IMG/VR virus record: IMGVR_UViG_3300035204_001410
Location: 1 to 53,720 of that record
Direction: 5' to 3' (one strand)
Source of the DNA: a virus
Length of the DNA: 53,720 nt
The notes beneath the pieces were generated by a model. The model made no database searches. It was not told the origin of the DNA and saw only the letters and a list, made by a program, of their open reading frames with translations. Shown one piece after another: positions 17,201 through 26,743 of this stretch. A program made the position numbers and the translations under genes. Every line of letters starts with the position of its first letter. Positions within the stretch are counted from its first letter, which is position 1.

Positions 17201-19292
17201 CTTTTTCTTCCTCCTTATCTATTTTACTATGATATAATACACTTCCCATAAACGTATTAACTTGATGCTCTAAACATATACCAGAGATTTCCTCAACAAC
17301 GTCATGGTTTTTGTCTACGGGATTATCGCAATACTCCGCGATAGATTCTTTCCAATCGTTTGGATTTTCGTTAGCGATAATGATTTCCGCTACGCTCGTA
17401 GCCACTTCTTTTTGTGACTTGTTTAATCTTTTTACTTTATGAGCTTTTCTTAGATGTGCTTCTACACTCTTTTCAAGATCTTGAAATAATAACATATTGT
17501 CTTTTATTTTAGTAAAGCTAAAAAATGACTTCGACTCTCTCTGATTTTGTTGAGGTATGCCATCTGTACCTCCGGGTCTACCCGCAGGCTGTTTCACCCC
17601 GGGTTGTTTTGCTGGTTTTTTGATGGATTTAGTTGGTTGTCCTTGTTGAGGTTGAGCTTGTTGGGGTTGTTTGTCAGCAATTTTTTCTGCGTTTTTAAGG
17701 CTTTTGTCCTGCATCCTAAGTTGAAGTTTACCGTCCTTATCTGCAAGCTCTTTCTGGGTGGCAGGACCACCGACTATAGGCTCATATAGCCCTGAATTTT
17801 TATGAGCCTTAAACTGTTTTTGGGACTCAAGAGACTCTTCCGCGCTAGGAAGCCTCCCAGTCTCGATAGCTTGTAAGCCCTCTTCTGGAGTTAATATTCC
17901 TAATTCTACAAGCCTACTGTAAACTTTAGCAAAGTTCGTGCTTTCCCTTAAAGAGATTTCGTCAAAAAATGGCGTAGGGTAATTCTTAAGGTTTACTGAT
18001 TGCGCAATTCTTTTCATTTCTGGAACTAAAAAATCGTTAAGGAATGTCTCTCTAGCCTGTTTAAGTCTTGCTAGGAATATCTCTACCTTCATCGAAAAGC
18101 TACTAGCTTTATCTCCTGAATCAGAGGAGACTCCTGCTCCAGCCCCCGTAATCATACTGTTTAATCCTGCTTGAATGTCTGCATTAATAACATGGTATTT
18201 TTTAGGATCTAATAAATCCCCTATTTGAGGAAGAACGAATTGAGCTTTAGTCGTATAATCAGCGATTAAGACTCGTCCTACTGACTGGTTTTCGAAAAGC
18301 TTTTGTAGCTCTACTAGATTTTTTTGATTCACTCCGCCTTTGTCTGGGTCTGTACCCGTAGTAACGAGCAACACAGCCTGTTGCATTGTTCTCGCTATTG
18401 CCATATCCATTCGTTTTAATTCGGACTTAAAGTTTATATCTTCAAGTACGGGATACCCCATGGGTACAGCGAATGGCTCGTAATCCATTTTTTTGTAGAA
18501 TAAAGCATAAATTTTATCAGACTCTAAAGGGATGTTGATGCTATTTACGACTGCTCCGGAGTTTAGCAACTTTTTAACTTCAGTCGGAAGATTCTCTCTT
18601 ATCTTTTTATCTTCTTCTGTTTTGGGATTTCTTACTCTTTCCAATTCGTAATCCGTAAGCACTTTTTGATATTTTTTTACGTCTGCAGAAAAACTTAATG
18701 ATCCAGAGAGCTGAATGTCTGCTGGATTTAGGATTACGTATCTATATGGAATTTTTACTTTTTTAGCTCCAAAAGTTTGAGAGATCTTTTTAACATCTGC
18801 CTGTTTTAATGATGCGTCCAATCTATAAAGGAAAACATTTCCAGATCTAAAATACTCTCTAAAAAATTGCCCCTGCAAATCCCAGATATTTATTTTCTTT
18901 AAAAGAGCTTGAAAAAACTTCTTTGATTTTTGACTCCCTCCCTGAAGGTAAATATCCGCTACAGAAAACTCAGTCATTAAATCTATTGCATTTCTAAAGA
19001 CTGAAAAATTATAATAAGCTTTTTGACATAAGATCACCGCATCCCTGACGGATAATCCACCTTTATTATCAGAAACCCTGAAGGGAACCAACCCCTTGTC
19101 TATGTTGCCAAATTTATCAGTTCTTTCAATATTTCCTGCTACGTTCCTCCTAGAAGAAGTTCTTCCCGAGGAGGAGGCGTTACTATCGTAGTTTTGTGAA
19201 GAAGCTTCGGAAACCATAATTGGAACCGTATCTTCGGCCTTGTTTTCCTTGGTTTTCTTCGTTTTCGGTTTTGTCTTTTTCGGAACGCTCAT
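17193..19292 (-). CDS. Portal protein
   Basis: A 699-aa protein directly downstream of the large terminase, the standard place for the portal. Segments such as AIDLMTEFSVADIYL, the VILNPADIQLSG strand and the SMKVEIFLARLKQARETFLND helix fit portal stem and wing architecture. The basic Lys/Glu N-terminus and the Gln/Pro-rich stretch (QPQQAQPQQGQP, about 560-600) are probably flexible. It forms the dodecameric DNA channel. Size is larger than the shortest portals but within range of T4-like ones. No protease fusion is seen. Confidence 0.85.
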   Translation of the reverse strand: MSVPKKTKPKTKKTKENKAEDTVPIMVSEASSQNYDSNASSSGRTSSRRNVAGNIERTDKFGNIDKGLVPFRVSDNKGGLSVRDAVILCQKAYYNFSVFRNAIDLMTEFSVADIYLQGGSQKSKKFFQALLKKINIWDLQGQFFREYFRSGNVFLYRLDASLKQADVKKISQTFGAKKVKIPYRYVILNPADIQLSGSLSFSADVKKYQKVLTDYELERVRNPKTEEDKKIRENLPTEVKKLLNSGAVVNSINIPLESDKIYALFYKKMDYEPFAVPMGYPVLEDINFKSELKRMDMAIARTMQQAVLLVTTGTDPDKGGVNQKNLVELQKLFENQSVGRVLIADYTTKAQFVLPQIGDLLDPKKYHVINADIQAGLNSMITGAGAGVSSDSGDKASSFSMKVEIFLARLKQARETFLNDFLVPEMKRIAQSVNLKNYPTPFFDEISLRESTNFAKVYSRLVELGILTPEEGLQAIETGRLPSAEESLESQKQFKAHKNSGLYEPIVGGPATQKELADKDGKLQLRMQDKSLKNAEKIADKQPQQAQPQQGQPTKSIKKPAKQPGVKQPAGRPGGTDGIPQQNQRESKSFFSFTKIKDNMLLFQDLEKSVEAHLRKAHKVKRLNKSQKEVATSVAEIIIANENPNDWKESIAEYCDNPVDKNHDVVEEISGICLEHQVNTFMGSVLYHSKIDKEEEKDE

Positions 19293-19339
19293 TTTGGGTT
19301 ATTTTGAGTTATTTTGATTAATAAAATGTTATTCTTGTA

Positions 19340-21172
19340 TTACACCATTCTAGGGACAAAGGTCGCGGCGTTATCATCTATTTTGTAATTACTCATATCA
19401 AAGTAGCATTTTACCGCCCAATTAGCTAAAAGTAAAGCTGTGTAATTATCTTTTCTTGCCCTACTTGCTGAGGTATTTCTCTTTAAATGCTGTGGTAAAT
19501 CAAAGGTTTGGGTTCCTCTGGCTGTGGTTTTGACCTCAACGAGAGCGCATTGTTTCTTCGTTTGATATATCAGATTATCTTGCGCTTCGATCAACATTCC
19601 TAAATTTTCTTCATGGACGTATTTTAAGTTAATTTTCGACATGCTTTGTTTGTCGAATTCTGAGCCATTTGCTGTGGTTCTAGAGGCAAACCATGTCTTT
19701 TTGTAGTCAATATTTGCTTGAAGCAATTCATTTGCTTTCCTTATCCATTCACTAGAAAATACTTGGTTAAATATTATATGTTTTGTTTCTTTATTATATG
19801 CTCTTTTAAAGTCTCTTATTTGTTTAATATAATCCACGCCTTCTTTGTTAGAATCAAATTCAATTGTTTTTAAGTTAATTCTGTTATCTATAAAGAGCTT
19901 AGAATTGTTAGCCGCCTCAAGGAACATGTCTGAGCCAGCATTATCAATACTTATCAGCTCTGGGTCAAAGTGGTCCAATATATAATTGAGGTATTTTACA
20001 TGTTTGCTCAAGCTGCCTAATCCAGCATAACAATGTACAAGTGTTGACGTTTCTTTTTCTTCGTCTAACTCCATTATAGCCATGCCAAAATAGTCAGCAC
20101 TGGGGCTATCGCTCATATTTGGGTCAATTCCTACCACATATTTCTTACTAGGTTTTTTTGTGATTAACGTAGTTGGTTCTTCTCCATCGGGAATAGTGCA
20201 TTGGTGCATTTTTATTGCGCTAAAATAACTGTCGCTGCCATCAGTAAACTGAGCGCAATACTCCCTTTGAAAAGAGGCGTTGGAAGAACCTCCGTCTTGA
20301 GCTGCTTCAATTATGCTGTGATCAATCATGTGCTCAGGTAAAGCCTCGTATCCCATTTGAGACACAAAGTAGGAAGAGTCTACTTCCCCATCTTTTTCGT
20401 AAATTTTATTGACCCAATCTTGGTAAGTTTTATATAGGTTTTCAAAAGTATAGCTAGCTGAAGAAAGTGCTATCATTTTGCTATCGTTTTCGAAAGTCAT
20501 CCTATCTTTTTCTTCCATTACCCCCTTTTCTATTAAGCTATCTTCCATCTCTCGTATTTCAATTCTTTCCTTCATGTTTTGTGGCGCTACCAAAAACGGC
20601 ATAAGTACTGTATTAATCAAGTCTTCTGGAAGAAGCAAATACTCATCCAGTAATAATACGTTTGCTCTGAAACCACGAATTTTTTCTCCGTTAAGGGGAA
20701 TAGCTGTGATTGTTCCACCATTTATTTGCCATTGAAATTGGTCGTTCCTTTTTGATTTCGCTCCAAAACATTGCATTAAAAGGGTCGCGCCTTCGGAGTC
20801 GACTATTCTCTCTAGGTTTTCAAAAATAAATCTAGCTGTTCTAAACGTTGGGCCCGCTACAAGAATTTTGGTCCCGGGGTTAAAGATACACTGTAGAAAG
20901 CAAAATACTGAAGCAATGAATGTCTTACCGCAACCACGTCCCCATACACACATTGAGAAGTTTCTCTCCATCATTCCTCGAAGAGTAATTTCTTGATAAG
21001 CTGCTAATTTAATTCCAGAGATAAGTTCTGTAGTTAAGCCTAAGTTCGCATGAAGAAACTGAATTAGAGTCATCTTAGCTTCATTGTCCGAAAGCGGACC
21101 TTTTAGCTTCTTCATGGTTTCGTTAACGTTTTTCGCGTTATCGTTTTTGTATTTATCAGGACAGTACCACAT
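19340..21172 (-). CDS. terL: Terminase large subunit
   Basis: A 610-aa protein with a Walker A motif GRGCGKT near residue 80, a Walker B VLLLDE near 170 and a nuclease-type acidic cluster (VVGIDPNMSD near 340, ISIDNAGSD near 405). These belong to the ATPase plus RNase H-like nuclease layout of phage packaging motors. Its start overlaps the ERCC4 nuclease stop as TAATG, so the two are coupled. The portal follows. Confidence 0.93.
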   Translation of the reverse strand: MWYCPDKYKNDNAKNVNETMKKLKGPLSDNEAKMTLIQFLHANLGLTTELISGIKLAAYQEITLRGMMERNFSMCVWGRGCGKTFIASVFCFLQCIFNPGTKILVAGPTFRTARFIFENLERIVDSEGATLLMQCFGAKSKRNDQFQWQINGGTITAIPLNGEKIRGFRANVLLLDEYLLLPEDLINTVLMPFLVAPQNMKERIEIREMEDSLIEKGVMEEKDRMTFENDSKMIALSSASYTFENLYKTYQDWVNKIYEKDGEVDSSYFVSQMGYEALPEHMIDHSIIEAAQDGGSSNASFQREYCAQFTDGSDSYFSAIKMHQCTIPDGEEPTTLITKKPSKKYVVGIDPNMSDSPSADYFGMAIMELDEEKETSTLVHCYAGLGSLSKHVKYLNYILDHFDPELISIDNAGSDMFLEAANNSKLFIDNRINLKTIEFDSNKEGVDYIKQIRDFKRAYNKETKHIIFNQVFSSEWIRKANELLQANIDYKKTWFASRTTANGSEFDKQSMSKINLKYVHEENLGMLIEAQDNLIYQTKKQCALVEVKTTARGTQTFDLPQHLKRNTSASRARKDNYTALLLANWAVKCYFDMSNYKIDDNAATFVPRMV

Positions 21173-22131
21173 TATAAGATATTTAAGTCGTAAGCATATT
21201 GTAAATCTACTTTTTTATAAAAGCACCCACTAAAGAATATTTTTTTAATAACCCTTTTAGACTCTTGTCTTCCTTTTACAAATAAAAACTGGATATGTGG
21301 ATACTTTTGGATTAAGTATCTAACGTTATGAAAAATATATTCAGGAGTAACTTTTATTTTTTTAGATATATAAGGTAGATATTTAAATTTCGCTGCGTTG
21401 TTTAAAGTGTCTTCCACGAGGACGATTAAATTGGCGTCCATTTCTTTTGCTCTAATTATCTCTTTCTCAAACCTTTCAAAATTCTTTACGCTTAAGGTTG
21501 ATATAAAATCCGGTAAAGACTTTCTTTCTATATAGCAATTACAAGTAAGCCGTGGTTCGCTAAAAGTATAATCCCCAACTGACAATGTTTTAACTTCTGT
21601 AGGGTAATCATCAAACGTCAAGGGTAACTGTTCTCTAGTGTCTACATGTATGGAGTATTGAGGCTTCTCATATTCTTTTCCAAGGATTATCTCCGTTGGT
21701 TTTTGGTATTTGTTTTTAAACCCCAAGGACTCGCAATAGGTGTAGTAATTACCAAAAATTTCATCATAATACTGAATGGGAGGAATCAGGACTGTTCTCA
21801 TCTCTGTTTGAGAGGGGGTATATATTAATTCTTTTTTATTTTTCCTTTCAAGCAGGGTTTTTTCGCAGTACTCTTTAGCTTCAGACACTTCCCTATCTTT
21901 TAGCCATAGTCTTAGCGTTGTTCTTGAGTTAAAGTCTGTTGAAAAATACTGTTCTTTCGTTTTATACTTTATAATTTTTCCATCGTGAAGATCATGTCTT
22001 GGGTAATATTTTTGATAATACTCTACAACTCTTAAGTTGTGTACTTTTATATGAGCATGCAACTGCCTGTCGGTTTTAAACTTTTTATCACACCCCTTAC
22101 AGGCTACTAAATTGTCTTGCTCGTTTGTCAT
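21172..22131 (-). CDS. C2H2-finger ERCC4-type nuclease
   Basis: A 319-aa protein with an N-terminal C2H2 finger (Cys11, Cys14, His27, His31). Its C-terminal half carries the XPF/ERCC4 nuclease signature: VDTREQ at 163-168, GDY at 186-188 and ERKSLPD at 202-208. The family cuts branched or flapped DNA. Location between a possible small terminase and TerL suggests a role in resolving replicated DNA before packaging. The start overlaps the upstream stop by 4 nt. Catalytic residues appear intact. Confidence 0.85.
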   Translation of the reverse strand: MTNEQDNLVACKGCDKKFKTDRQLHAHIKVHNLRVVEYYQKYYPRHDLHDGKIIKYKTKEQYFSTDFNSRTTLRLWLKDREVSEAKEYCEKTLLERKNKKELIYTPSQTEMRTVLIPPIQYYDEIFGNYYTYCESLGFKNKYQKPTEIILGKEYEKPQYSIHVDTREQLPLTFDDYPTEVKTLSVGDYTFSEPRLTCNCYIERKSLPDFISTLSVKNFERFEKEIIRAKEMDANLIVLVEDTLNNAAKFKYLPYISKKIKVTPEYIFHNVRYLIQKYPHIQFLFVKGRQESKRVIKKIFFSGCFYKKVDLQYAYDLNIL

Positions 22132-23201
22132 ATACTGTCTTCGTCTAACCCCAAGATCCTTGCTTTAACTTCGTCTATGTCTGCAAGTTTTTTAACCTCA
22201 TCTGATACAGCCTTTCTTCTTAATTCAGCGAGTTGTAAAAGTTTTTGCCGGCTTTCCTCTTCCTTCCAAAGTCTTACTAAGTTTAATACGCTAGCGTTTT
22301 CTTTTATTTGTTTTTTGAGTTTGTCGCTTCTTTTTTCTTTTAGGGAGTCTAATAATTTGCTTTGTCTATTTACTGATTGATTATATTCTGTTTCGGTTTT
22401 CCCTATAGCTTCAACTAAAGACATGGAAGCTCTTCCGTCTGTGTCTTCTACTATATTATCAAGTAATTGAGTTAAATGTTCTTTTCTTCTCTGTATGCTT
22501 GCGGCAATAACTACCTCAGAAGAAAGAACTATGTATTGATCGACTTCTTCCTGACTTAAATCTGATTTGTCGTACGTGTATCTTATAAAGCTAGATTCAA
22601 ACAACTCTCTATCTGTGCTGGTGGTATAGGTATTTATTTGGTAAGAAAATCTATAGGTATTTAAGTAGTTAATTAAAGCGTTTATATCTTTTTTGTTCTT
22701 GCTAGTAATTTTGCTTTTGTTAATTGAGTTGTTTGTATATTTGTTTACCCTGTAAAGAGTTTTATCAAATGTTTTTGGTGGTTTATACTCTTCGCTTGGA
22801 ACTTCGTTCGGGTTTTCGAAAACCCTGTCTTCATCTAAAGATTTTATAAAATCAGCAACAACGCGCGCTTCTTGATTTAAGTTTGTTAGCTCTGGGTTTT
22901 TAAAAATTATTCTAGATATTTCTACAGAACTCATAAATTCCACATTATTTTTTGTAAAAGTTTTATCTTCTTCCGAAAGCTCTATCTTTTCTTTTGGTTG
23001 GTATTCGTGCGAAGCACGAGCTTTAATTTCTCTAGAAGCTAAAAACTCTTTAACCGCTCTTCCTTCCTTGGTTCTTCCGTCTAGGTTTTGATCAGGGAAA
23101 GCCAAGTTTATAAGTTCTAATAACGAGGGTGGGGAATCTGGTCTAGAATTCCATTCGTTTAGAATTGTTTGTTCTTGCTCTTCTGTGAGTTTATGTTTCA
23201 T
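22128..23201 (-). CDS. Hypothetical protein, possible small terminase subunit
   Basis: A 357-aa protein in the small-terminase position, two genes upstream of TerL. The N-terminus shows two related helical modules (about residues 20-60 and 85-125), each with a SxxELxxLxF/SSVEISRIIF start and a G/ARxVxxFI ending, which look like tandem HTH repeats. The C-terminal third is charged coiled coil. This domain order fits a DNA-recognition small subunit, but no family signature is recognised. Confidence 0.5.
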   Translation of the reverse strand: MKHKLTEEQEQTILNEWNSRPDSPPSLLELINLAFPDQNLDGRTKEGRAVKEFLASREIKARASHEYQPKEKIELSEEDKTFTKNNVEFMSSVEISRIIFKNPELTNLNQEARVVADFIKSLDEDRVFENPNEVPSEEYKPPKTFDKTLYRVNKYTNNSINKSKITSKNKKDINALINYLNTYRFSYQINTYTTSTDRELFESSFIRYTYDKSDLSQEEVDQYIVLSSEVVIAASIQRRKEHLTQLLDNIVEDTDGRASMSLVEAIGKTETEYNQSVNRQSKLLDSLKEKRSDKLKKQIKENASVLNLVRLWKEEESRQKLLQLAELRRKAVSDEVKKLADIDEVKARILGLDEDSI

Positions 23202-23836
23202 TTCCTTGTTTTTTCTAAAGCCTTTTGGAACTCTTTATCAGATGCTTCTTTTTGCTCTGCTCTTCTTTTGGTTCCTTGCCAATAATTCCAACCATAATCT
23301 ACGAAAAGCTCTTCCCCCATAGCTATATCCCTTATCGAAATTAAATATAATAAAGTTTTATTGGGTACTGGCCAGTAATGGAGGTTATATCCGTCTTTTA
23401 CTTGCTCTTCAAATGGTTTGGAAATAAGGCCATCTTCGCCCGTTTTGTACTCTTCTTTAGTTCTTCCCTCTATTGCTCTTGTGTCGTTTGCAAATCCCCC
23501 AAGACCTATAGTGCTTTCACTTAAAGCGGGATGAGCATCAATACTTTCACCGTTAAGAGGATGGGTTAATACGTAAGGAAAATCTCTTTCCGTGTATCCT
23601 CCTACCAAAGTAAAGTTATAGCGTTTGTTTAAAAGTTCTTCGGGAAATCTGACGGGATCTCCTGCGTCATCCCCCAAAGGAACTCTCTCTGGGTTTTTAG
23701 AAAATACGTCGCCTTTATATTCGCAAACTGGTACTCCTGCAGGAATATCTATACCCGTAAAAAGCCCAACCCCAGCATTTGGAATAGTAGAAACGCGTAT
23801 CATTAATCTATGGGCTATGTTATCTATGATTTTCAT
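23198..23836 (-). CDS. SET-domain protein (putative lysine methyltransferase)
   Basis: A 212-aa protein with the SET order: NAGVGLFTGIDIPAG near residue 20 (N-terminal strand), GLGGFANDTR near residue 111 (position of the family's NH-box) and EELFVDYGWNYW near residue 177 (the catalytic E-L-x-x-D-Y-G). The canonical Asn-His is replaced by an Asn-Asp pair. SET proteins transfer methyl from SAM to lysine. It overlaps its neighbours by 4 nt. Substrate unknown; a virion, histone-like or host protein is possible. Confidence 0.8.
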   Translation of the reverse strand: MKIIDNIAHRLMIRVSTIPNAGVGLFTGIDIPAGVPVCEYKGDVFSKNPERVPLGDDAGDPVRFPEELLNKRYNFTLVGGYTERDFPYVLTHPLNGESIDAHPALSESTIGLGGFANDTRAIEGRTKEEYKTGEDGLISKPFEEQVKDGYNLHYWPVPNKTLLYLISIRDIAMGEELFVDYGWNYWQGTKRRAEQKEASDKEFQKALEKTRK

Positions 23837-24531
23837 ATTAATTCAATATCCCCCTTCTCTAATAAGTCTTTAGCTTTTTTAAGTATGCTTTTTTTTAAAT
23901 TTTTAATTTGTTTATATCCCGGCCTTCGATTCTTTTCGTTAGATGTAAACCCTAACTTTTGCGCAATCTGATCTTCTTCTAGATAACATATATAAAGCCC
24001 TTCGTAGACTATCCATTCATTAGGTTTTAAAATTTTTTTCATTTCTGCATGCATTTTTTTAATATGAATTTCTATATCTGCATGATCATTAAATTTTATA
24101 GAGTTTACTTCTACTTCATGGTCTTCTAGAGATAATGGTATTTTAATGTTATAAGCTGATCTTTTAGTCTTTTCCCACTTAGCATATAGCGGGCATTCAT
24201 CGCATTGTGTTTTATATATTTTGCAAGAACTTTCGCCCTCTGCTGCTTCACATTTTAAACACGGTCGAGCGAAATTCCCATAGTGATTCCTTACCAAATT
24301 TTTAATTTGGTTTGATATAATTCTGTTTAGCCATGGCGCGAGAGGTTTTTCACCATCATACAAATGCCATTTCTCATAGATATGCACTCGGATGATCTGT
24401 GAAACATCATCGTAATCTATCCAATTTAAAGACGTTAGGCTCCATTTTTTGCTTCTTTTGCGTATCTCTTGATTTATAAAGTCAAAACTTTCTTCAAACG
24501 TTGGCTTTGTTACTCCTTTATTCTTTTTCAT
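23833..24531 (-). CDS. Sigma-70-family factor with zinc-like insert
   Basis: A 232-aa protein. Residues 35-90 (WIDYDDVSQIIRVHIYEKW, APWLNRIISNQIKNLVR) fit sigma region 2. Residues 160-225 form a region 4-type HTH. Between them lies a compact insert with four or five cysteines (PCLKCEAAEGESSCKIY, QCDECPLY) that could bind zinc. It would direct RNA polymerase to phage late promoters, as its place next to packaging genes suggests. It overlaps both neighbours. The insert is unusual for small phage sigmas. Confidence 0.8.
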   Translation of the reverse strand: MKKNKGVTKPTFEESFDFINQEIRKRSKKWSLTSLNWIDYDDVSQIIRVHIYEKWHLYDGEKPLAPWLNRIISNQIKNLVRNHYGNFARPCLKCEAAEGESSCKIYKTQCDECPLYAKWEKTKRSAYNIKIPLSLEDHEVEVNSIKFNDHADIEIHIKKMHAEMKKILKPNEWIVYEGLYICYLEEDQIAQKLGFTSNEKNRRPGYKQIKNLKKSILKKAKDLLEKGDIELI

Positions 24532-24913
24532 CCGTTGGGATCGGCTTCCCTGACCTTAGGGTGCCGGCCTCTTGCTGAAACTGCTTCCGAAACTCTTCTT
24601 TCGATAATTTAGGTTGTTCTTGGTTAGGGTATTTTAAGGCTTTACTTGCTTCCTCCTTAATTGTCCCTATAGCATCACCTAATTTCTCTGGTGATTTAGT
24701 GTAAGATTCTATTTCGATTTCCAATTCCCCAATAGAGGGTACCTCGCTAACTTCATCTTCCGCTTCCTCTTCCTCGATAACCTTAGAAGTTGACACCCTT
24801 CGATCTGAACCTAAACTTAAAGACTCTCCACAGCCGTGGCAAAACTTAGGTTTGGAACTAACTGAAAATTCTATTTTTGCACCACATTGTTGGCAATAAA
24901 CTTTCATAATCAT
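24518..24913 (-). CDS. Zinc-ribbon acidic protein
   Basis: A 131-aa protein with an N-terminal four-cysteine ribbon (CQQCGAKI ... FCHGCGES) followed by an acidic, low-complexity region and a Gln/Arg-rich tail. A start at MKVYCQQ, 6 nt downstream, is equally possible. Its stop overlaps the sigma gene start by 14 nt. Such ribbons bind DNA, RNA or polymerase; co-operation with the sigma factor is suggested only by proximity. Confidence 0.7.
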   Translation of the reverse strand: MIMKVYCQQCGAKIEFSVSSKPKFCHGCGESLSLGSDRRVSTSKVIEEEEAEDEVSEVPSIGELEIEIESYTKSPEKLGDAIGTIKEEASKALKYPNQEQPKLSKEEFRKQFQQEAGTLRSGKPIPTDEKE

Positions 24914-24980
24914 TATTATAAGAAATTTAAAGAAAAATATACAAAAGAAAATAAAAAAAAAACTAAATAAGTGTAACGGC

Positions 24981-25295
24981 TTAAAGTCCTAAATACCTTA
25001 AATATTCTGTCGGAGTCTGAAGCTTAATTAATATTTCTTCAGTTATATCCGCAGGTAAACCGTCTTCAAGTTTAAAGCCCTCGCTTTCGGCCCAAGCCCA
25101 TTTTTTAAGGTTAACTTTAAAAACGTTTAGCATATTGTGTATTTCACCTTCTTCTATAGCTAGACATACTATTTTCTTGCCAGAAGATACAAAGGCAACG
25201 TTTTCTATTTGCGTCTCTATTAAGGATACGGAAATATTTCTTTTAATCGCTAAAGCTTTTAAATTTTTGAACTCCTTCCGTAAAGCCGCATGCAT
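24981..25295 (-). CDS. Hypothetical protein downstream of PhoH
   Basis: A 104-aa protein whose ATG overlaps the PhoH stop (TAATG), so it is coupled to PhoH. Mixed alpha/beta; contains AFVSSGKKIVCLAIEEGEIH. No recognised family. No signal peptide or transmembrane segment. Confidence 0.65.
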   Translation of the reverse strand: MHAALRKEFKNLKALAIKRNISVSLIETQIENVAFVSSGKKIVCLAIEEGEIHNMLNVFKVNLKKWAWAESEGFKLEDGLPADITEEILIKLQTPTEYLRYLGL

Positions 25296-26089
25296 TAGTC
25301 TTCCTCCGCGAATTTGTGGATTTTTTTAATTAAAAACTTAACCAAATCCGATCTCATGATATCTTCCTCAGAGAACTCAAATGTATATATCCCCATTTTA
25401 ATACTCTCTTCATCAGAAAAAACCCTAGATAACCCCTCGAATCCCCCTTGGGCATTTTCGTTTTTCAAATCGGTTTGCATCGGGTCTGCTAAGATAAAGC
25501 ACCTACATCCTTCTCCCATTCTAGTAAGAACCGTAACAATCTCTTTTATGGAGCTATTTTGAGCTTCGTCAAGTATTATACATTTATGTTTCCAATTCAT
25601 GCCTCTGGCAAAATTTACAGGAAACATAGATACTCTTTTTTGTTCTTCTAGTTTTTGAGCGGTGCTTTCTGTCAAAAGCTCATCGAGCTTATCGAGAAAA
25701 GGCAGATTGTAAAATCTTAGTTTTTCGTTTGCATCACCCGGTAAGTATCCCAAGCTTTTATCTGAACTTTCTACAGCAGACCTTAAATACATTATATCTT
25801 CGGTAATTTTCATGTTTAAAAGCTGTAAACCACAGTACACTGAAAGAAGCGTTTTTGCTGTACCGGCAGGACCGTTTACAAAAACTATATTGGTTGAAGG
25901 ATCTAAAGCTACTCTAAAAAATTCCTTTTGTTTTTCGGTCCAAGGAAATTGATTTAGTTTGATTTGTCTTTTGATGGGGTTCGGAGTTTTAGGGCGCTTT
26001 TTGTGCCCTGATTCGTTTAAGTCTTCCGCTAATTCCTTAGCGCCACGAATCTTCACTTTCCCCTTGGCAGGGCTGGACTTTTCTTTCAT
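25295..26089 (-). CDS. phoH: PhoH-like ATPase
   Basis: A 264-aa protein with Walker A GPAGTAKT at residues 73-80, Walker B IILDEAQN near 171 and sensor-type ADPMQTD. These identify the PhoH family, common in marine phages and implicated in RNA metabolism or phosphate stress. The basic N-terminus (KGKVKIRGAK) precedes the ATPase core. It starts an operon toward the sigma and packaging genes; the glycan cassette ends just upstream. Confidence 0.92.
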   Translation of the reverse strand: MKEKSSPAKGKVKIRGAKELAEDLNESGHKKRPKTPNPIKRQIKLNQFPWTEKQKEFFRVALDPSTNIVFVNGPAGTAKTLLSVYCGLQLLNMKITEDIMYLRSAVESSDKSLGYLPGDANEKLRFYNLPFLDKLDELLTESTAQKLEEQKRVSMFPVNFARGMNWKHKCIILDEAQNSSIKEIVTVLTRMGEGCRCFILADPMQTDLKNENAQGGFEGLSRVFSDEESIKMGIYTFEFSEEDIMRSDLVKFLIKKIHKFAEED

Positions 26090-26104
26090 GTAAAATTAAT
26101 TACA

Positions 26105-26743
26105 CTATTTTTTAAATAAATTTTCATCATTCATTAAATGATTTATTATAGAGTAATTTTCATTCATATAAGAAGAATAATAGCTAATATTTACGTTATT
26201 ACGTATAAAAAAGTGACTATTAAAAGTATCTTTATACATCGCAAACGTATGAAAATGCTTCGAGTTTTCTCTTTTACAAATTTGCATAACCTTATATTTA
26301 AAAGACCCCTTTAAGTTAGCGTGATCTATAGAAGATAAAGAAAATTTCGTATCGTGACCTAATAACTCGCTTATTCTAAAGACGCTATATGCTGATATCA
26401 TCGAAACACTGTCTGTTGGTAAATTAACTACTTCTTTTATGACAGGAAAAACTTTATCGAAGTTTAAAGAACCCTGATACTCTTGTCCTACTATTTTTAG
26501 AAAGTTTCTTTTCCATTTTCTAGACAGTATTACAATGTCACTTATAGGCTCGTAATCAGAACGAACAATTATTGGTATTTTAAATATAAATTTTTTATCA
26601 TTTCTTTTGATGATAGTTTTATCTGCCCACGACTTTTTATTGTAAAAAGAATCGTCGGCAAAGATGACTTTATCCACTTCCTTTACTACGTCAAAATAGC
26701 TTTTGAAAGGGAAAAAATTAGGTTGTAGTACGGTTATTTTCAT
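26105..26743 (-). CDS. WbqC-like protein
   Basis: A 212-aa protein beginning ITVLQPNFFPFKSYFDVV, then FADDSFYNKKSWADKT, the usual pattern of WbqC family proteins, which occur in O-antigen and other surface-glycan loci. Its biochemical activity is not firmly established. It overlaps the upstream gene by 4 nt and ends the cassette. Confidence 0.8.
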   Translation of the reverse strand: MKITVLQPNFFPFKSYFDVVKEVDKVIFADDSFYNKKSWADKTIIKRNDKKFIFKIPIIVRSDYEPISDIVILSRKWKRNFLKIVGQEYQGSLNFDKVFPVIKEVVNLPTDSVSMISAYSVFRISELLGHDTKFSLSSIDHANLKGSFKYKVMQICKRENSKHFHTFAMYKDTFNSHFFIRNNVNISYYSSYMNENYSIINHLMNDENLFKK

